A stretch of 64,000 nucleotides of DNA from assembly GCA_033064195.1 (NCBI GenBank), contig JARBJD010000093.1:124001-188000 (forward strand). Direction: 5' to 3'. The DNA comes from Blattamonas nauphoetae. Its lineage: Eukaryota > Preaxostyla > Oxymonadida. The translations under genes were made by a program, and so were the position numbers. Every line of letters starts with the position of its first letter. Within the stretch, counting starts at the first letter, position 1. Below, one piece after another: positions 21,084-30,578 of this stretch. A model generated the notes under the pieces. The model made no database searches and was not told the origin of the DNA. It saw only the letters and a program-made list of their open reading frames with translations.

Positions 21084-21789
21084 AGCCTCTCGTCGTATCC
21101 ATCGATCTTCAGTTCGTAGTGCGAACACAAGACCTTTCCATGGTTGTGCATCGCAAAAAATGATTTTCTGTTTTGTTCAGTTCTCTAACAATTCTCGTTC
21201 CAGACACATTCTGTTTTGGGCTTTTGATTGCTCCCGTGCGGCACTCGTGTCGTTTCTGGCGATAGCAGTCGAAGTCCATCCACTTTTTAAACTATTCGTT
21301 TATATTCTTGGCTTTCAATGCCTTCAGACTGTTGACTGTTATCATCCTCCTTTTTTGGAAAACAATAAAGACAGAACTTCCGCAGAATGATTGATTTTTG
21401 GTTCAGTATTGTTGGATCTTCCCTTTTTTTTCTCAAGTTGTGAAAATGAGTCTGAGAGATCTTTTCAGTTTATGGATCGCAAAAAAATGTGAGATCCTAC
21501 ATGTAAAGACATTCCGGACTCAGAGAAAAAAGAACGTATTTCTAAATCAAGAACAGGGGGAAAAACGAAATTCAACTGGACGTATTGACAGAAAGGTTCA
21601 GAAGATGTCTGTAAATGCATTGCCACCATAGATAGTTTCACCAAAACATCCTGCACACACGTAGAGAATGCCTAGATAAATCAAATAAACAGTCAGGAGA
21701 GCAGACATGTGATTACTGTTAGTGCTGATCCAGGAATGGTTGGAAAGACAATAAATCCAGGGACAGCAAGTAGAAGGTAGATTAACGAT
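21084..21789. other. 3' flank of the surface-protein gene
   Basis: I see no gene. The stretch contains AATAAA (21364-21369) within the first 300 bases and further AT-rich sequence. The nearest gene on the other side runs towards it on the minus strand, so this is a shared 3' region. Confidence 0.4.
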
Positions 21790-22246
21790 CTAGTGTAATA
21801 GGAAACTGATGGATATCATGAGTATAGGAAATGTCATGCATAAGAATTGTGAGGATCTCGTCTGGCCAAACATAGACATGCTCATGATTTCTAACTCATA
21901 CAAAGCAATGACAAATGCCAAGATAAGAGAGAAAATTGGCAGTATTATCTGGTAAGCCTTGTGATAGATGCACCACGAGACGATTGATCCCTGACAGATG
22001 GTGAAGCAAAAAAGAATCCCAGACGACAATCAACGAGAGCATAGCGAGCATTGACATGATCCATCCCCAGAAACTTGTTGTTTTAAGAGATTTCTTGTGG
22101 AATCGATTGATGATAGCACGATTGATCCATGGATCATGTTTAGGCTGGACAGACTGTCCATCGATAACAGTACCAGGTTCTTCTAATGGTGTGTTGATCG
22201 ATGACGATTGATATGGACCCGATGTGAGTGGTTCAGTCTCGTCCAT
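21790..22246 (-). CDS. Small polytopic membrane protein, frame discontinuity
   Basis: The likely start is the ATG at 22244-22246 (MDETEPLTSGPYQSSS), directly downstream of the foldback arm. A soluble ~45-residue N-terminus ends in NRAIINRFHKKSLK. Four hydrophobic segments follow: WGWIMSMLAMLSLIVV, GILFCFTICQGSIVSWCIY, IILPIFSLILAFVIALYELEI and FLCMTFPILMISISFLLH. The reading frame changes inside the first hairpin near 22006-22029, next to a run of six A on the plus strand (22008-22013), so a one-base homopolymer error or a real break is likely. I do not recognise a family. It is divergent to the ubiquitin-like genes, and its upstream region is one arm of the inverted repeat. Confidence 0.5.
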
Positions 22247-22267
22247 TCTGGATGAAAGGGCCGAAGA

Positions 22268-22604
22268 TCTTTTTACCGATTCTCTAACTTTCTCTAGCAC
22301 TCAATATGGACTGAAACTTGGGATTGTGTGTCCTCAGGCCGTTTAGCCTGAAAATCACCTCATTTTTTCCCACCAAAAGTTTGTCTCCTCTCCATGATTC
22401 AGTATGTCTTTTTGTTCGTTTTTCGACATTCCATCATTTATACACATCTATTTTAACTGAGTTTTTGCACCTTGCTGGAGGATCATCGTCATATGTGGAT
22501 ATTTGACGGACAAGATCCTCTCCGTCCACACACTTCGTTTTTATTATCGTTTTGTTCATTTTATCACTTTCTCTTATCATTCTTTCCTTGCTACCCTCCT
22601 TTTC
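22268..22604. repeat. Left arm of a foldback inverted repeat
   Basis: About 337 bp are repeated inverted at 22969-23305 with very few differences, around a ~364-bp spacer. The outer end is TCTTTTTACCGATTCTC. The arm contains a small hairpin (AGGCCGTTTAGCCT). Read outward it is the immediate 5' flank of the membrane-protein gene ending at 22246. Confidence 0.85.
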
Positions 22605-22968
22605 ACAAATCCATTCAGCGTCAAAAACCACTTTGTCTCACTCATTTTGATTTTACTTTTTCCATGCTTATATCCTCCGCCTCCCAAGATTCAGTCGCGT
22701 ATTCTGCACTTAATGCTTTTATTAGCTTCTTTTTGTTTCGTAAATCCACTTTTCATTCTTCTCCATCCTCTAATTCGAAAAAAGGTAGTTGTTTGAGTCA
22801 AAGCAACAGGATCGTGTTGAGGAAAATCGAAATTAGACTGAAAATTTAAGTTTCCCGCGAATTTGAAGAGATCTGAATGAGTTAACGCTTCGTTCTGTTG
22901 ATAGGAGCGTGAGAAATGGAGATCGAAAATGATGAAAAGAAGAGGGTCACGAAGCGATAAGATTGTTG
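22605..22968. other. Spacer of the foldback repeat
   Basis: No gene seen. It is AT-rich with homopolymer runs. Open frames that enter from either arm stop here and look like chance frames. Confidence 0.5.
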
Positions 22969-23305
22969 GAAAAGGGAGGTAGCAAGGAAAGAATGATAAG
23001 AGAAAGTGATAAAATGAACAAAACGATAATAAAAACGAAGTGTGTGGACGGAGAGGATCTTGTCCGTCAAATATCCACATATGACGATGATCCTCCAGCA
23101 AGGTGCAAAAACTCAGTTAAAATAGATGTGTATAAATGATGGAATGTCGAAAAACGAACAAAAAGACATACTGAATCATGGAGAGAAGACAAACTTTTGG
23201 TGGGAAAAAATGAGGTGATTTTCAGGCTAAACGGCCTGAGGACACACAATCCCAAGTTTCAGTCCATATTGAGTGCTAGAGAAAGTTAGAGAATCGGTAA
23301 AAAGA
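22969..23305. repeat. Right arm of a foldback inverted repeat
   Basis: The inverted copy of 22268-22604. Its outer end, GAATCGGTAAAAAGA, lies about 90 bp upstream of the first ubiquitin-like gene. Confidence 0.85.
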
Positions 23306-23394
23306 ACTTTGGCACACCTTACGGAGTCCGTAAGTCTGCATGGTGGGATTGATCTTTGTTCCAGATCGCCATCATTATGTACCAGACTGTAAAC

Positions 23395-23901
23395 ATGGCA
23401 GACCCAAATACTCCACTTACTCTGAGAATTAAATCTGCTCTCAACGCAGAGATGTATGACCTTAGTTGTGCTCTCGGGAATTCTGTCCTCCAAATTAAGC
23501 AGTTGCTTATTCCAAGTGTTAACGTTCCCGTTCAAAGAATGACTATCATGCATGAAGCCGAAGAATTAGCCAATGACAGAACCCTCATGACAATTGATTT
23601 TAAAGGAAATTTTGTCCTTATTCTCTTCGTGGCTGATGAGGAAGAAACAGGAAATACAATTGACATCACACTCCGAAACCAGACAAATGCCCCAGCACTA
23701 TACAAGATAAATCCTCAGAAAACTATTGGTGAACTGAAGGAAGTCATAGCAAATCGGGAACACGTTCAGTCAAGCGCCATCAGACTCACCGCACTCGGGA
23801 GGCCTCTTGACAACGCGAATGCAACAATCGCCAGTTATGGAATTGTCAATGGGAGTGAGATTGTATTCACAGCAAATATCATTGGAGGGCTCTCTAATTA
23901 G
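23395..23901 (+). CDS. Tandem double ubiquitin-like protein, copy 1
   Basis: The frame is open from 23356, but the ATG at 23395 (MADPNTPLTLRIKS) aligns with the start of the second copy and gives 168 residues. Two beta-grasp ubiquitin-like domains follow each other. Domain 1 is residues ~7-80 (LTLRIKSALNAEMYDL ... VLQIKQLLIP ... RTLMTIDFKGNFVLILF). Domain 2 is ~87-165 (TIDITLRNQTNAPALYKI ... TIGELKEVI ... LGRPLDNANATIASYGI ... VFTANIIGG). It ends IIGGLSN, a ubiquitin-type di-glycine followed by three residues. FAT10/ISG15-like architecture fits, with possible conjugation after removal of the last three residues. The residue before GG is Ile rather than the Arg of ubiquitin. No intron is needed. 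Confidence 0.8.
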   Translation: MADPNTPLTLRIKSALNAEMYDLSCALGNSVLQIKQLLIPSVNVPVQRMTIMHEAEELANDRTLMTIDFKGNFVLILFVADEEETGNTIDITLRNQTNAPALYKINPQKTIGELKEVIANREHVQSSAIRLTALGRPLDNANATIASYGIVNGSEIVFTANIIGGLSN

Positions 23902-24221
23902 GCCTTCATTCGCCTTCTCATTCTTACGTCCCTTCACCCCTCTTTCACACTTTTCAGTGGGATATGATATTATTTTTCCCCTCATTTCTTCCACAGAATC
24001 ATCACTCCACCCTTTTTCGTCTGTTATGTTGAGAGATTCTGAGTTTGATCGGGAACGAAAAATGAACTCAAAACGCATGTTATCTGGCCATATAGCTCGA
24101 ATAAGAATGGTTTCACATCGACTACGCAAGAAATCGATGGGAAAGACGACGAAAATCTCAATCAATTGTGACATGATTTAGACGAAACTGTGATTCAAAA
24201 ATGTTGTGGGTCGGATCAAAA
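23902..24221. other. Intergenic between the two ubiquitin-like genes
   Basis: About 320 bases with no supported gene. The foldback-arm sequence found upstream of copy 1 is absent, so copy 2 must have a different upstream region. Confidence 0.5.
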
Positions 24222-24728
24222 ATGTCACAAGCATCTACTCCTCTTTCTCTAAAAATCAAATCTGCAACAACTCAAGATGTCTTTGATATCAATTGTGCTC
24301 TCGGGAATACTGTCCTCCAGCTTAAACAGCAGCTTATTCCACGAATGAATGTTCCCGCTCAAAGAATATCAATCATGCATGAAGCCGAAGAACTATCCAA
24401 TGACAGAACCCTCATGACAATTGATTTTAAAGGAAATTTTGTTCTTATTCTCTTCCTGGCCGATGAGGAAGAAACAGGAAATACAATTGACATCACACTC
24501 CGAAACCAGGAAAACGTCTCAAAAACGTACAAGATAAATCCTCAGAAAACTATTGGTGATCTGAAGGAACTCATAGCAAATCGGGAAAACGTTCGGTCTG
24601 ACGCCATCAGACTCACCGCATTCGGGAAGCCTCTTGACACCATGAATGCTATAATCTCCAGTTGTGGAATTGTCAATGGGACTGAGATTATCTTCATTGC
24701 AAATATCAGGGGAGGGCTCCCTTATTGA
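24222..24728 (+). CDS. Tandem double ubiquitin-like protein, copy 2
   Basis: 168 residues from the ATG at 24222 (MSQASTPLSLKIKSAT), colinear with copy 1 and strongly similar, with long identical stretches (MHEAEEL..NDRTLMTIDFK, ADEEETGNTIDITLRNQ, YKINPQKTIG). Two ubiquitin-like domains occupy ~8-80 and ~87-165. The end is ANIRGGLPY, with Arg-Gly-Gly at 163-165 as in ubiquitin, NEDD8 and related modifiers, then a three-residue tail. This copy keeps the ubiquitin-like Arg that copy 1 has lost. The pair arose by tandem duplication. A role as a processed protein modifier is inferred. A non-conjugated double-UBL adaptor is the alternative. Confidence 0.8.
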   Translation: MSQASTPLSLKIKSATTQDVFDINCALGNTVLQLKQQLIPRMNVPAQRISIMHEAEELSNDRTLMTIDFKGNFVLILFLADEEETGNTIDITLRNQENVSKTYKINPQKTIGDLKELIANRENVRSDAIRLTAFGKPLDTMNAIISSCGIVNGTEIIFIANIRGGLPY

Positions 24729-24885
24729 ACCCTTTTTTAAGCTTTCCAGTCGGAAATGTTCATTTTGTTTCTTTAGTTTCTTCCACACCACCCTCGCCCA
24801 ATATTTTCTCGAAAATATGAAGGAATAATCAATCTATTTGTCCTTTTCGTGAGAGTAATCAAGACGTCAAAGAAGAGCAACAGAA

Positions 24886-26363
24886 CTACATGAAAATCCA
24901 ACTCCCTGTACCCCTCTCCTGCGTGGAGAACGTTCCGCGAGTGCTGGATCCTTTGCGAGAAGAATAAGCTGTGTAATCAGACGGTCCTGGTGTCGGATCA
25001 CCTGGAATGCCCCCGCGTCTCTCTTTCCCAAACACCGTCCGAGGTTGATGCCGTTTGTACAGATCAACTGAAGAAGACGAAGAATTATGAAATATACGAA
25101 GGAGAATACCGCTGGGTGCCTGATATTGCGATGGGCTTGGCGTGGGGTCCTTTTTCTGTCCGTCACGAGGAGCTTTGCCGATGACTGTGCGTGGAGACCT
25201 CGGATGGGACGCGAGATTAGTCACGTCGCCATGATAAGCTGGACCTGGTCCAATTGTGTGGACTGAGGACGTTCGGGGTGCAGTCCCGATTTTGAAGGCG
25301 GCAGAGCGGCGGAGGACGTGTTTGTCAAGATCTGGGCCAACATCGTAGACAGGACCGGGGGAACGCTGGTATCGGCTGGCGTCGTGATAGATTCTGGGAT
25401 GGTTGGTGTATGGAAGAGGGGAGGGAGGAGAGTGGGTGTCGATAGGAGAGATGAATTAGAAAAAGTGAGGGTTGGCAAACTCGTCGATATCATCGCCCTG
25501 AAAGTTCCTGGTGAGGATATTACTCCGCCTTTCACGCCTTGACATCCGACCCGCACTGGCTGATCGTCCTGTCATCTCAAAACGATAACTCTGACGATGA
25601 GAATGCTGGGCTGACCCGCGCCTTGACGGAGACTGTGATGTGCTCCGCTCTCCACGTCGAGACGTGCCAGCTGCTGAGCGTGTCCTGTTTGGGCGATTTT
25701 CTTGTCGACCTGATTGTCGAGCTGATTTTGACTTTCGGGTGTTTCCACCGCGGAAAGTGTTTTCCTCTTGGTCGTTTGATTCGGCTGTCTGGCGGAGAGG
25801 AGGAACTTCTGTGCGGGTTTGCTCTGGTGAATCTGAGCGGTCTGGATTTGGGGGAGACGTGGGTGGTTTGTCGTCTTGGTCGTTGTCTTCCTCACCTTCT
25901 TTCTCATTCCGATCTTCGGTTTTTGAAAGTTGGTATTCATCATCTCCTTCTTCTGTTTTTTGCTCGATTTCAGCATCATTACGTTTAGATAGGTCAGCTT
26001 TGAATAAATGAAATCTCGAGATGAAAAAATTGAATAATACCATCCTGCTCAGAGTTCTGGCCCTCATCAGGGGCGACATAATCAGATGTTTCTTCTGGTG
26101 ATGTCATAAACTGTCAGTACGAATGAGTGAGTTTTATGGATCTCGGAAAAAATAGAAATTAAGGGGATCAGAACGGTTTCCCCTTCGCGCTTGAATCGGT
26201 CTCCATCGGGTGAAATACGATGCATATCATCGAGAGTTGGTGAATAGTGAGAGTTGACCTCGCTCGCATCTGCCTCAAGAGCAGAGAAGCCATTCGCTGT
26301 GTTGTAATTCCGAACACGAGAAACAGAGAACAAAGGAGTTTTGTCATGTGGTTTCAGCCTCAT
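24886..26363 (-). CDS. SHIPPO-repeat (ODF3-like) protein, spliced
   Basis: Five exons fit one frame. Introns are proposed at 26095-26218, 25998-26040, 25394-25480 and 25068-25109 (124, 43, 87 and 42 nt), all GT..AG. The long middle part is charged and low in complexity (EEGDDEYQLSK, Ser/Arg-rich RRGERSTSQSPSRRG). The last third carries PGPxxY repeats of the SHIPPO/STPGR type: SPGPVYDV, GPGPAYHG, TPSPSQY and TPGPSDY, each followed by a basic segment such as PRTVIGKAPR or PRTVFGKERR. Such proteins associate with flagellar or cytoskeletal microtubules. The first ATG (26361-26363) overlaps the 3' end of the zinc-finger gene by about 20 bp, so the true start may be a later codon. The first exon and its intron are the least certain. 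Confidence 0.7.
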
Positions 26364-28407
26364 CGATCAACACGGCGTCATCTGTTTCGGTTGGTGTCCT
26401 TGAGGGGAAGGCCTCCGCGTCAGTGTTTGGAATGGAGCCGTCCTCTCCCTTCTTCTCGTCCTTCTCTTCTTCCTCTTTCAGCTGCTCTTCTTTCTCTGCT
26501 GTGTCTTTGGCTAATTGCGCTTCAGCTTTCTGTTTCTCGTCTTCTTCAGTCTTTTCGGGAGCAACTCGCTCTTCTTCCTCCTTCTGCTTTCTTTCTTCCT
26601 CAGCCTTCTCTTTGGTCAATCTTTCCTCTTCCTCTTTCTGACGTCTTTCTTCTTCCTCCTTCTTCTGCTTCTCCTCTTCTTCTCTCCGACGTCTTTCCTC
26701 GTCTTCAATTCTCATCCGTTCATCTTCTTCCTTCTGAAGTCGCTCTTCTTCCTCTGCTTTCTCTTTCGTGATTCGCTCTTCCTCCTCTTTCTGCTTCCTT
26801 TCTTCGTCTTCTTTCTCTTTGGCTATTCGCTCTTCTTCTTCCTTCTGCTTCTCTTCTTGTTCTTTCGCTCTCCTTTCCTCTTCCGCTTTCTCTTCCGCAA
26901 TTCTGGCTTCTTCTTTTTGTTTTCGATCTTCGTCTGCCTGTTCCCGAGCAATTCTGTCCTCCTCCTCCTTTTTCAGCCTCTCTTCGTCCTCTTTCCTTTG
27001 TTTCTCTTTCTCCTCTTTCTGCTCTCGTTCTCGATCCTGTTTTTCAGATTCATCTTTCTTCCGCTGCTCCTCCTCGTCCTCATCCTCGACCATTCGCTCG
27101 CTCCTCCCCTCTTCTCTTCCTCCTCTTTCGCCCAAATCCACACTTCGCAGATCCGCCCCACACTCGCAACAGAACTTCGGAGACGGGCAACAAAGTTGAT
27201 GGTTGCACGCAGGACAGCGTCTGAAGGGTGTTGGAGAGGCAGACAGGCTGAGGGAGGTGCGTGCGGTGTGAACAGACTGTTCAGAATTGAAGTCCGATTG
27301 GTTCGACTGAGGCGATATGGGAAGTCGAAGTTTTGGGATTTCTGGACGTGATTGTGTCGCAGTTGGCGCTTTTTTCTCTTTGGGCGGCTCTGTTTCGGAT
27401 TCAATCGACACGAGTGCATCGTGATCATCGTCAGATGTTTGTTGGTGAACTTGTTTATTCTGAGAGAGTCTATTCGAGGCTGTGCTCCCGGCAACCATTC
27501 TACGTGGCCGATGTCGCGATTTTGAGTGGATATGGAGAGGATTTTGCGGTTTGTGAGGCGAGAGAGCAAGAGAGCCAGAATTATTCTCTCGCTCATCAGA
27601 TTCTTCGTCGGTCGAATATCGAGTCTGTGAATAGCGATATGATGACTCCTTTTTGTCAGAGAGGCCGCTTCCAACAGAGGTGCGACAGAGAGACAGGAAA
27701 GGGACTCCACTGTCATTCTGTTGCCTGATTTTCGCTGATTTCGGAGAAATTTTCCGTTTCTGCTCCTGAGATTGTTCCTCGCGAAGTTTTTGTTGGTGAA
27801 TTTCAGACTTCCGTCGGTATTCTTCCTCCTTTTCTTGATTTTTTCGTTTTTCATCAAGTCGTGAAAGGCGGTTTTTCTCTGCCTCTTGGGCTCGCTTACA
27901 GATCTCCTTGTGCTTAGGAAGGCGATCTACAGCAAATGACCGGCCACAGTAAGGGCATGGTTGCAATTCGACTGGTGAGTCGAGGTGATTGGCATGTTCA
28001 TCATCAGAATACGTTTCCCTCGTTGTATAATGTCGCTCCGTCGGTTCAGGATGGGAGAAACGGAAACTTGATTCTTCAAGGAACACAGAGGTTCTTACTG
28101 GTGTTCGATTCGACATCTGGAGAGAGTTTGGTTCATAAGAATCTGAGTGATTGTAAGATCCCGTGGAATGAAACGTCGGAGTATGGGGCAATTGAGATTC
28201 AGCAATATAATCGATGAATGATTCTTCAGCATCCAGTTCCGGGCTGATATCGTTCCGAGAGCGAGGAGGGGAGCGTTGTTGCGGTTGTGTCGATATCGCA
28301 GGGTAACGTGGTTTATTCACTTTCTGCGGAGGATACATGGGAGAATACGCTCTTTCATACGGATCTGACTCCGTATTTGAGCTGCTATCCAAAAGCTCAC
28401 TGAGCAT
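26344..28407 (-). CDS. ZC2HC-type zinc finger protein with long coiled coil
   Basis: 687 residues in one frame. The N-terminal ~140 residues are polar and disordered. A C2HC zinc finger of the ZC2HC1 type follows: Cys151, Cys154, His166 and Cys170 in CPYCGRSFAVDRLPKHKEIC. A second zinc site, a ribbon of paired cysteines (CPACNHQLCC...FCCECG), is near residue 400. From about 430 to 650 the protein is a continuous Glu/Lys/Arg coiled coil (EEERIAKEKEDEERKQKE and similar). It ends in an acidic tail. ZC2HC proteins are common in flagellated protists, and an axonemal or basal-body role is plausible but not shown. The reverse frames rich in Phe/Leu/Ser opposite the coiled coil are shadows. Confidence 0.8.
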   Translation of the reverse strand: MLSELLDSSSNTESDPYERAYSPMYPPQKVNKPRYPAISTQPQQRSPPRSRNDISPELDAEESFIDYIAESQLPHTPTFHSTGSYNHSDSYEPNSLQMSNRTPVRTSVFLEESSFRFSHPEPTERHYTTRETYSDDEHANHLDSPVELQPCPYCGRSFAVDRLPKHKEICKRAQEAEKNRLSRLDEKRKNQEKEEEYRRKSEIHQQKLREEQSQEQKRKISPKSAKIRQQNDSGVPFLSLCRTSVGSGLSDKKESSYRYSQTRYSTDEESDERENNSGSLALSPHKPQNPLHIHSKSRHRPRRMVAGSTASNRLSQNKQVHQQTSDDDHDALVSIESETEPPKEKKAPTATQSRPEIPKLRLPISPQSNQSDFNSEQSVHTARTSLSLSASPTPFRRCPACNHQLCCPSPKFCCECGADLRSVDLGERGGREEGRSERMVEDEDEEEQRKKDESEKQDREREQKEEKEKQRKEDEERLKKEEEDRIAREQADEDRKQKEEARIAEEKAEEERRAKEQEEKQKEEEERIAKEKEDEERKQKEEEERITKEKAEEEERLQKEEDERMRIEDEERRRREEEEKQKKEEEERRQKEEEERLTKEKAEEERKQKEEEERVAPEKTEEDEKQKAEAQLAKDTAEKEEQLKEEEEKDEKKGEDGSIPNTDAEAFPSRTPTETDDAVLIDEAETT

Positions 28408-28514
28408 GGAGCCAAATGAGATGATTTTGGGTCGAAAACCACCCCATTTTATTCCATCAGCCAGAAGAAGCTGAACGACATATAATTATCTCTTTTCCAG
28501 ACTTAGATTCCGAA

Positions 28515-28718
28515 ATGGCCATGAACATTCGCGATTTGGAGAAAGAGTGTGTTCAATGTTTATTTCAAAAACGTCCGGAGTATTCTTCGAGCAAGCCGAC
28601 TGACAGCATCAGTGGTACTCTGTGTCAAATGCTCGATAACCTCAATTCCATCGAGATCTCTTATTTTCTCCTCAATGGGATTCTCAGGTTGGTCTTCACA
28701 AAGAATGTGACAAAATAG
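28515..28718 (+). CDS. Small hypothetical ORF
   Basis: 67 residues (MAMNIRDLEKECVQCLFQKRPE...). The first 55 have balanced composition and read as helices, and the last dozen (LVFTKNVTK) may be read-through into an intron. It lies between two minus-strand genes, and its 3' end overlaps the 3' end of the ARM gene by ~20 bp. I do not recognise it. A real gene with a second exon opposite the ARM gene cannot be excluded. Confidence 0.3.
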   Translation: MAMNIRDLEKECVQCLFQKRPEYSSSKPTDSISGTLCQMLDNLNSIEISYFLLNGILRLVFTKNVTK

Positions 28719-30394
28719 AGGACATACTGCCTTCTGTCATGGGAATGTCCGATATCTCCGATAATCCCTGCTGGACCAGCTCCAACAGCGCTTCAAGAGC
28801 AAATTCTTGTGTGTCGGCTCGGCCTTTGAGAAGGATCAGGAGACTCGCCACGAGTGCGTGCATATCAAGCGCAGAATACACGATTGGTGAATCGAGAACT
28901 ATGCTCAAAAGAAGGAGGCTCAATTCCTTCTGGCTGTAGCGATCCAGAGTTGGTGTCTGTGTGAGATAAAACTGGACGATTCCACTCTGAGCAAGGAGTT
29001 CCTGTTGGCTGGTTGACCCAACAGTAATGTTGTTGCAGAGGATGATGATGTGTGTGGATTGTTCAGGGTCCATTTCGCTGGATATATGCGAAGAAATAAT
29101 TGAGAGGATGTCTGCATCCAATAGAAGCTGAGTATGCGCTTCAGACAAGATTGAAATGGAAGCAAAGGCACGAAGAACATTTGTTTGGACATCGGGAGTT
29201 GTTTCTGATTGATACAGTGTCAAGAAGAAGTGAATGTTCGATGGTGTGGCAATGACCTTCAGAGACGTTGGAAAATGAGAAATATGAAAAAACTGTGAAA
29301 TATTCGAAAAAAGCACACAATGATGGCAGGTGCGTTCCTCCTCATCAATGATGAAAGACACCTCAAAATTTTGGCTTGTAGTCGAGGTGAAGCATCATTC
29401 AGGAGGAGAATGAGGGGAGAAATGGCTTGATTCAATTTGATTAGTTCTGAGAACACCTCATTCTCAACGAAAGCAGGTTCATTTCGTTGGATGCGTTCCC
29501 ATTGTTCACGAAGCCTTGGCCTGTCTTCTCCGATCGAAAGGCCACGGATGGCATGAGTGAGTGCCATGATTGTTGATGGGTGAAGTGATGGGGAGGCCAA
29601 GATCCTCAAAATGTGATCGACAAAGCCCTGCGAGAGAAAGTGTGACGGAAGGACATCCGATCGATGGCACAGCTCCGAAATAAGATTGAGGACCTTGTGA
29701 AGGAGGATAGAGAACATAAACGCCAGACTTCGTCGACAATTTCGGTATTTTGAGAAGTGAGCAATGTCGGGAACAGTTGTGCTCCCAAAGAGAAACTGAC
29801 CTGCTCGGCTTCGCTGGCAGTCATTCTCGAGGCAATATTGTACAGAATTTTGAGTGAATTTAGCTGGATTTCGTCAAAAGAGGAAGATGTCATGGTGAAG
29901 CAATTACGATACTTGGAGTGTGTTGTTTGAAAAGTCAGACAGAAAAGGATACAACAGATTGATGAGATTGCTTTCAAGAAGCTTCATTGTGATGGTTCCA
30001 GACTCTACAAAAATGAAACGAGGATGAAGAAGTGTTGAGAATCAATACGGATTTCAGTGGCGTCAACCAAGAAGGAGAGAGCAAGAGCCGCTTGATGTGG
30101 ATCAGGATGAGTGAGAGAAAGGGTTGCTTCTCCGATTTTCTCCAGCTGTAGAAATAACCAATCGAAGTAATGATGAGAAAGATAAGGATAGATACAATAA
30201 CACACATTTTGAGCAAAATCTTGTGCATTCTCACGTGTTTGTCGATACTCATCGAATTTTGTGATATCATATCTCTTCTGTCGTCGAAGAGTTACAGATT
30301 GTGTTCTTTGCTCTGATTGATCATAATCACGGTCTGGCTCTGCGAAATCTGGAGAGTTACGGGAAGAATAAGAGGAGTCTTCCCTGGGAAACAT
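28696..30394 (-). CDS. Importin-alpha-like ARM-repeat protein, spliced
   Basis: The start at 30394 (MFPREDSSYS...) leads into a basic segment (LRRQKRYDITKFDEYRQTRE) that resembles an importin-beta-binding domain. ARM repeats follow: IGEATLSLTHPDPHQAALAL, LQLNSLKILYNIASRM, LFPTLLTSQNTEIVDE, VLNLISELCHRSDVLPSHFL and LILLLNDASPRLQAKIL. Proposed introns are 30146-30205, 30005-30048, 29864-29912, 29694-29728 and 29257-29318 (60, 44, 49, 35 and 62 nt). The 29694-29728 junction is the weakest; it restores frame but has a poor donor. Importin alpha carries NLS cargo into the nucleus with importin beta. The repeats are divergent and the classical Trp/Asn array is weak, so this may be a degenerate relative. 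The last exon ends at a TGA with a slightly unusual tail. Confidence 0.6.
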
Positions 30395-30578
30395 TGCGGG
30401 AGAGACAATGTGAGAATCTGAGCGTGAAGAGGTCGAAGAGAATTCAATGGGTACTTAATCGATCTTCCATCACACGCTTCCGTCCCGTTCTATGGACAGT
30501 TTGTTGCTTGGTTGATATTTATGAACTTTCATCTCTCTTTATTCTCCAGAACCTCCTCTATATCGAATAGAATGGTCA

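Noticed and set aside
20540-21128. Reverse frames with Gly/Ser repeats (GSGSGSGSTGGSGSTGG)
   Set aside because: They are the complement of the Pro/Glu linker and TM region of the giant protein.
22318-23255. Identical 62-residue frames in both foldback arms (MGLCVLRPFSLKITSFF...)
   Set aside because: They exist twice only because the arm is repeated. Composition is AT-driven and the frames end inside the arm, so they are more likely 5' flank than a gene.
26515-27351. Phe/Leu/Ser-rich plus-strand frames resembling membrane proteins
   Set aside because: They are the complement of the Glu/Lys coiled coil of the zinc-finger gene, where GAA/GAG/AAG codons give TTC/CTC/CTT.
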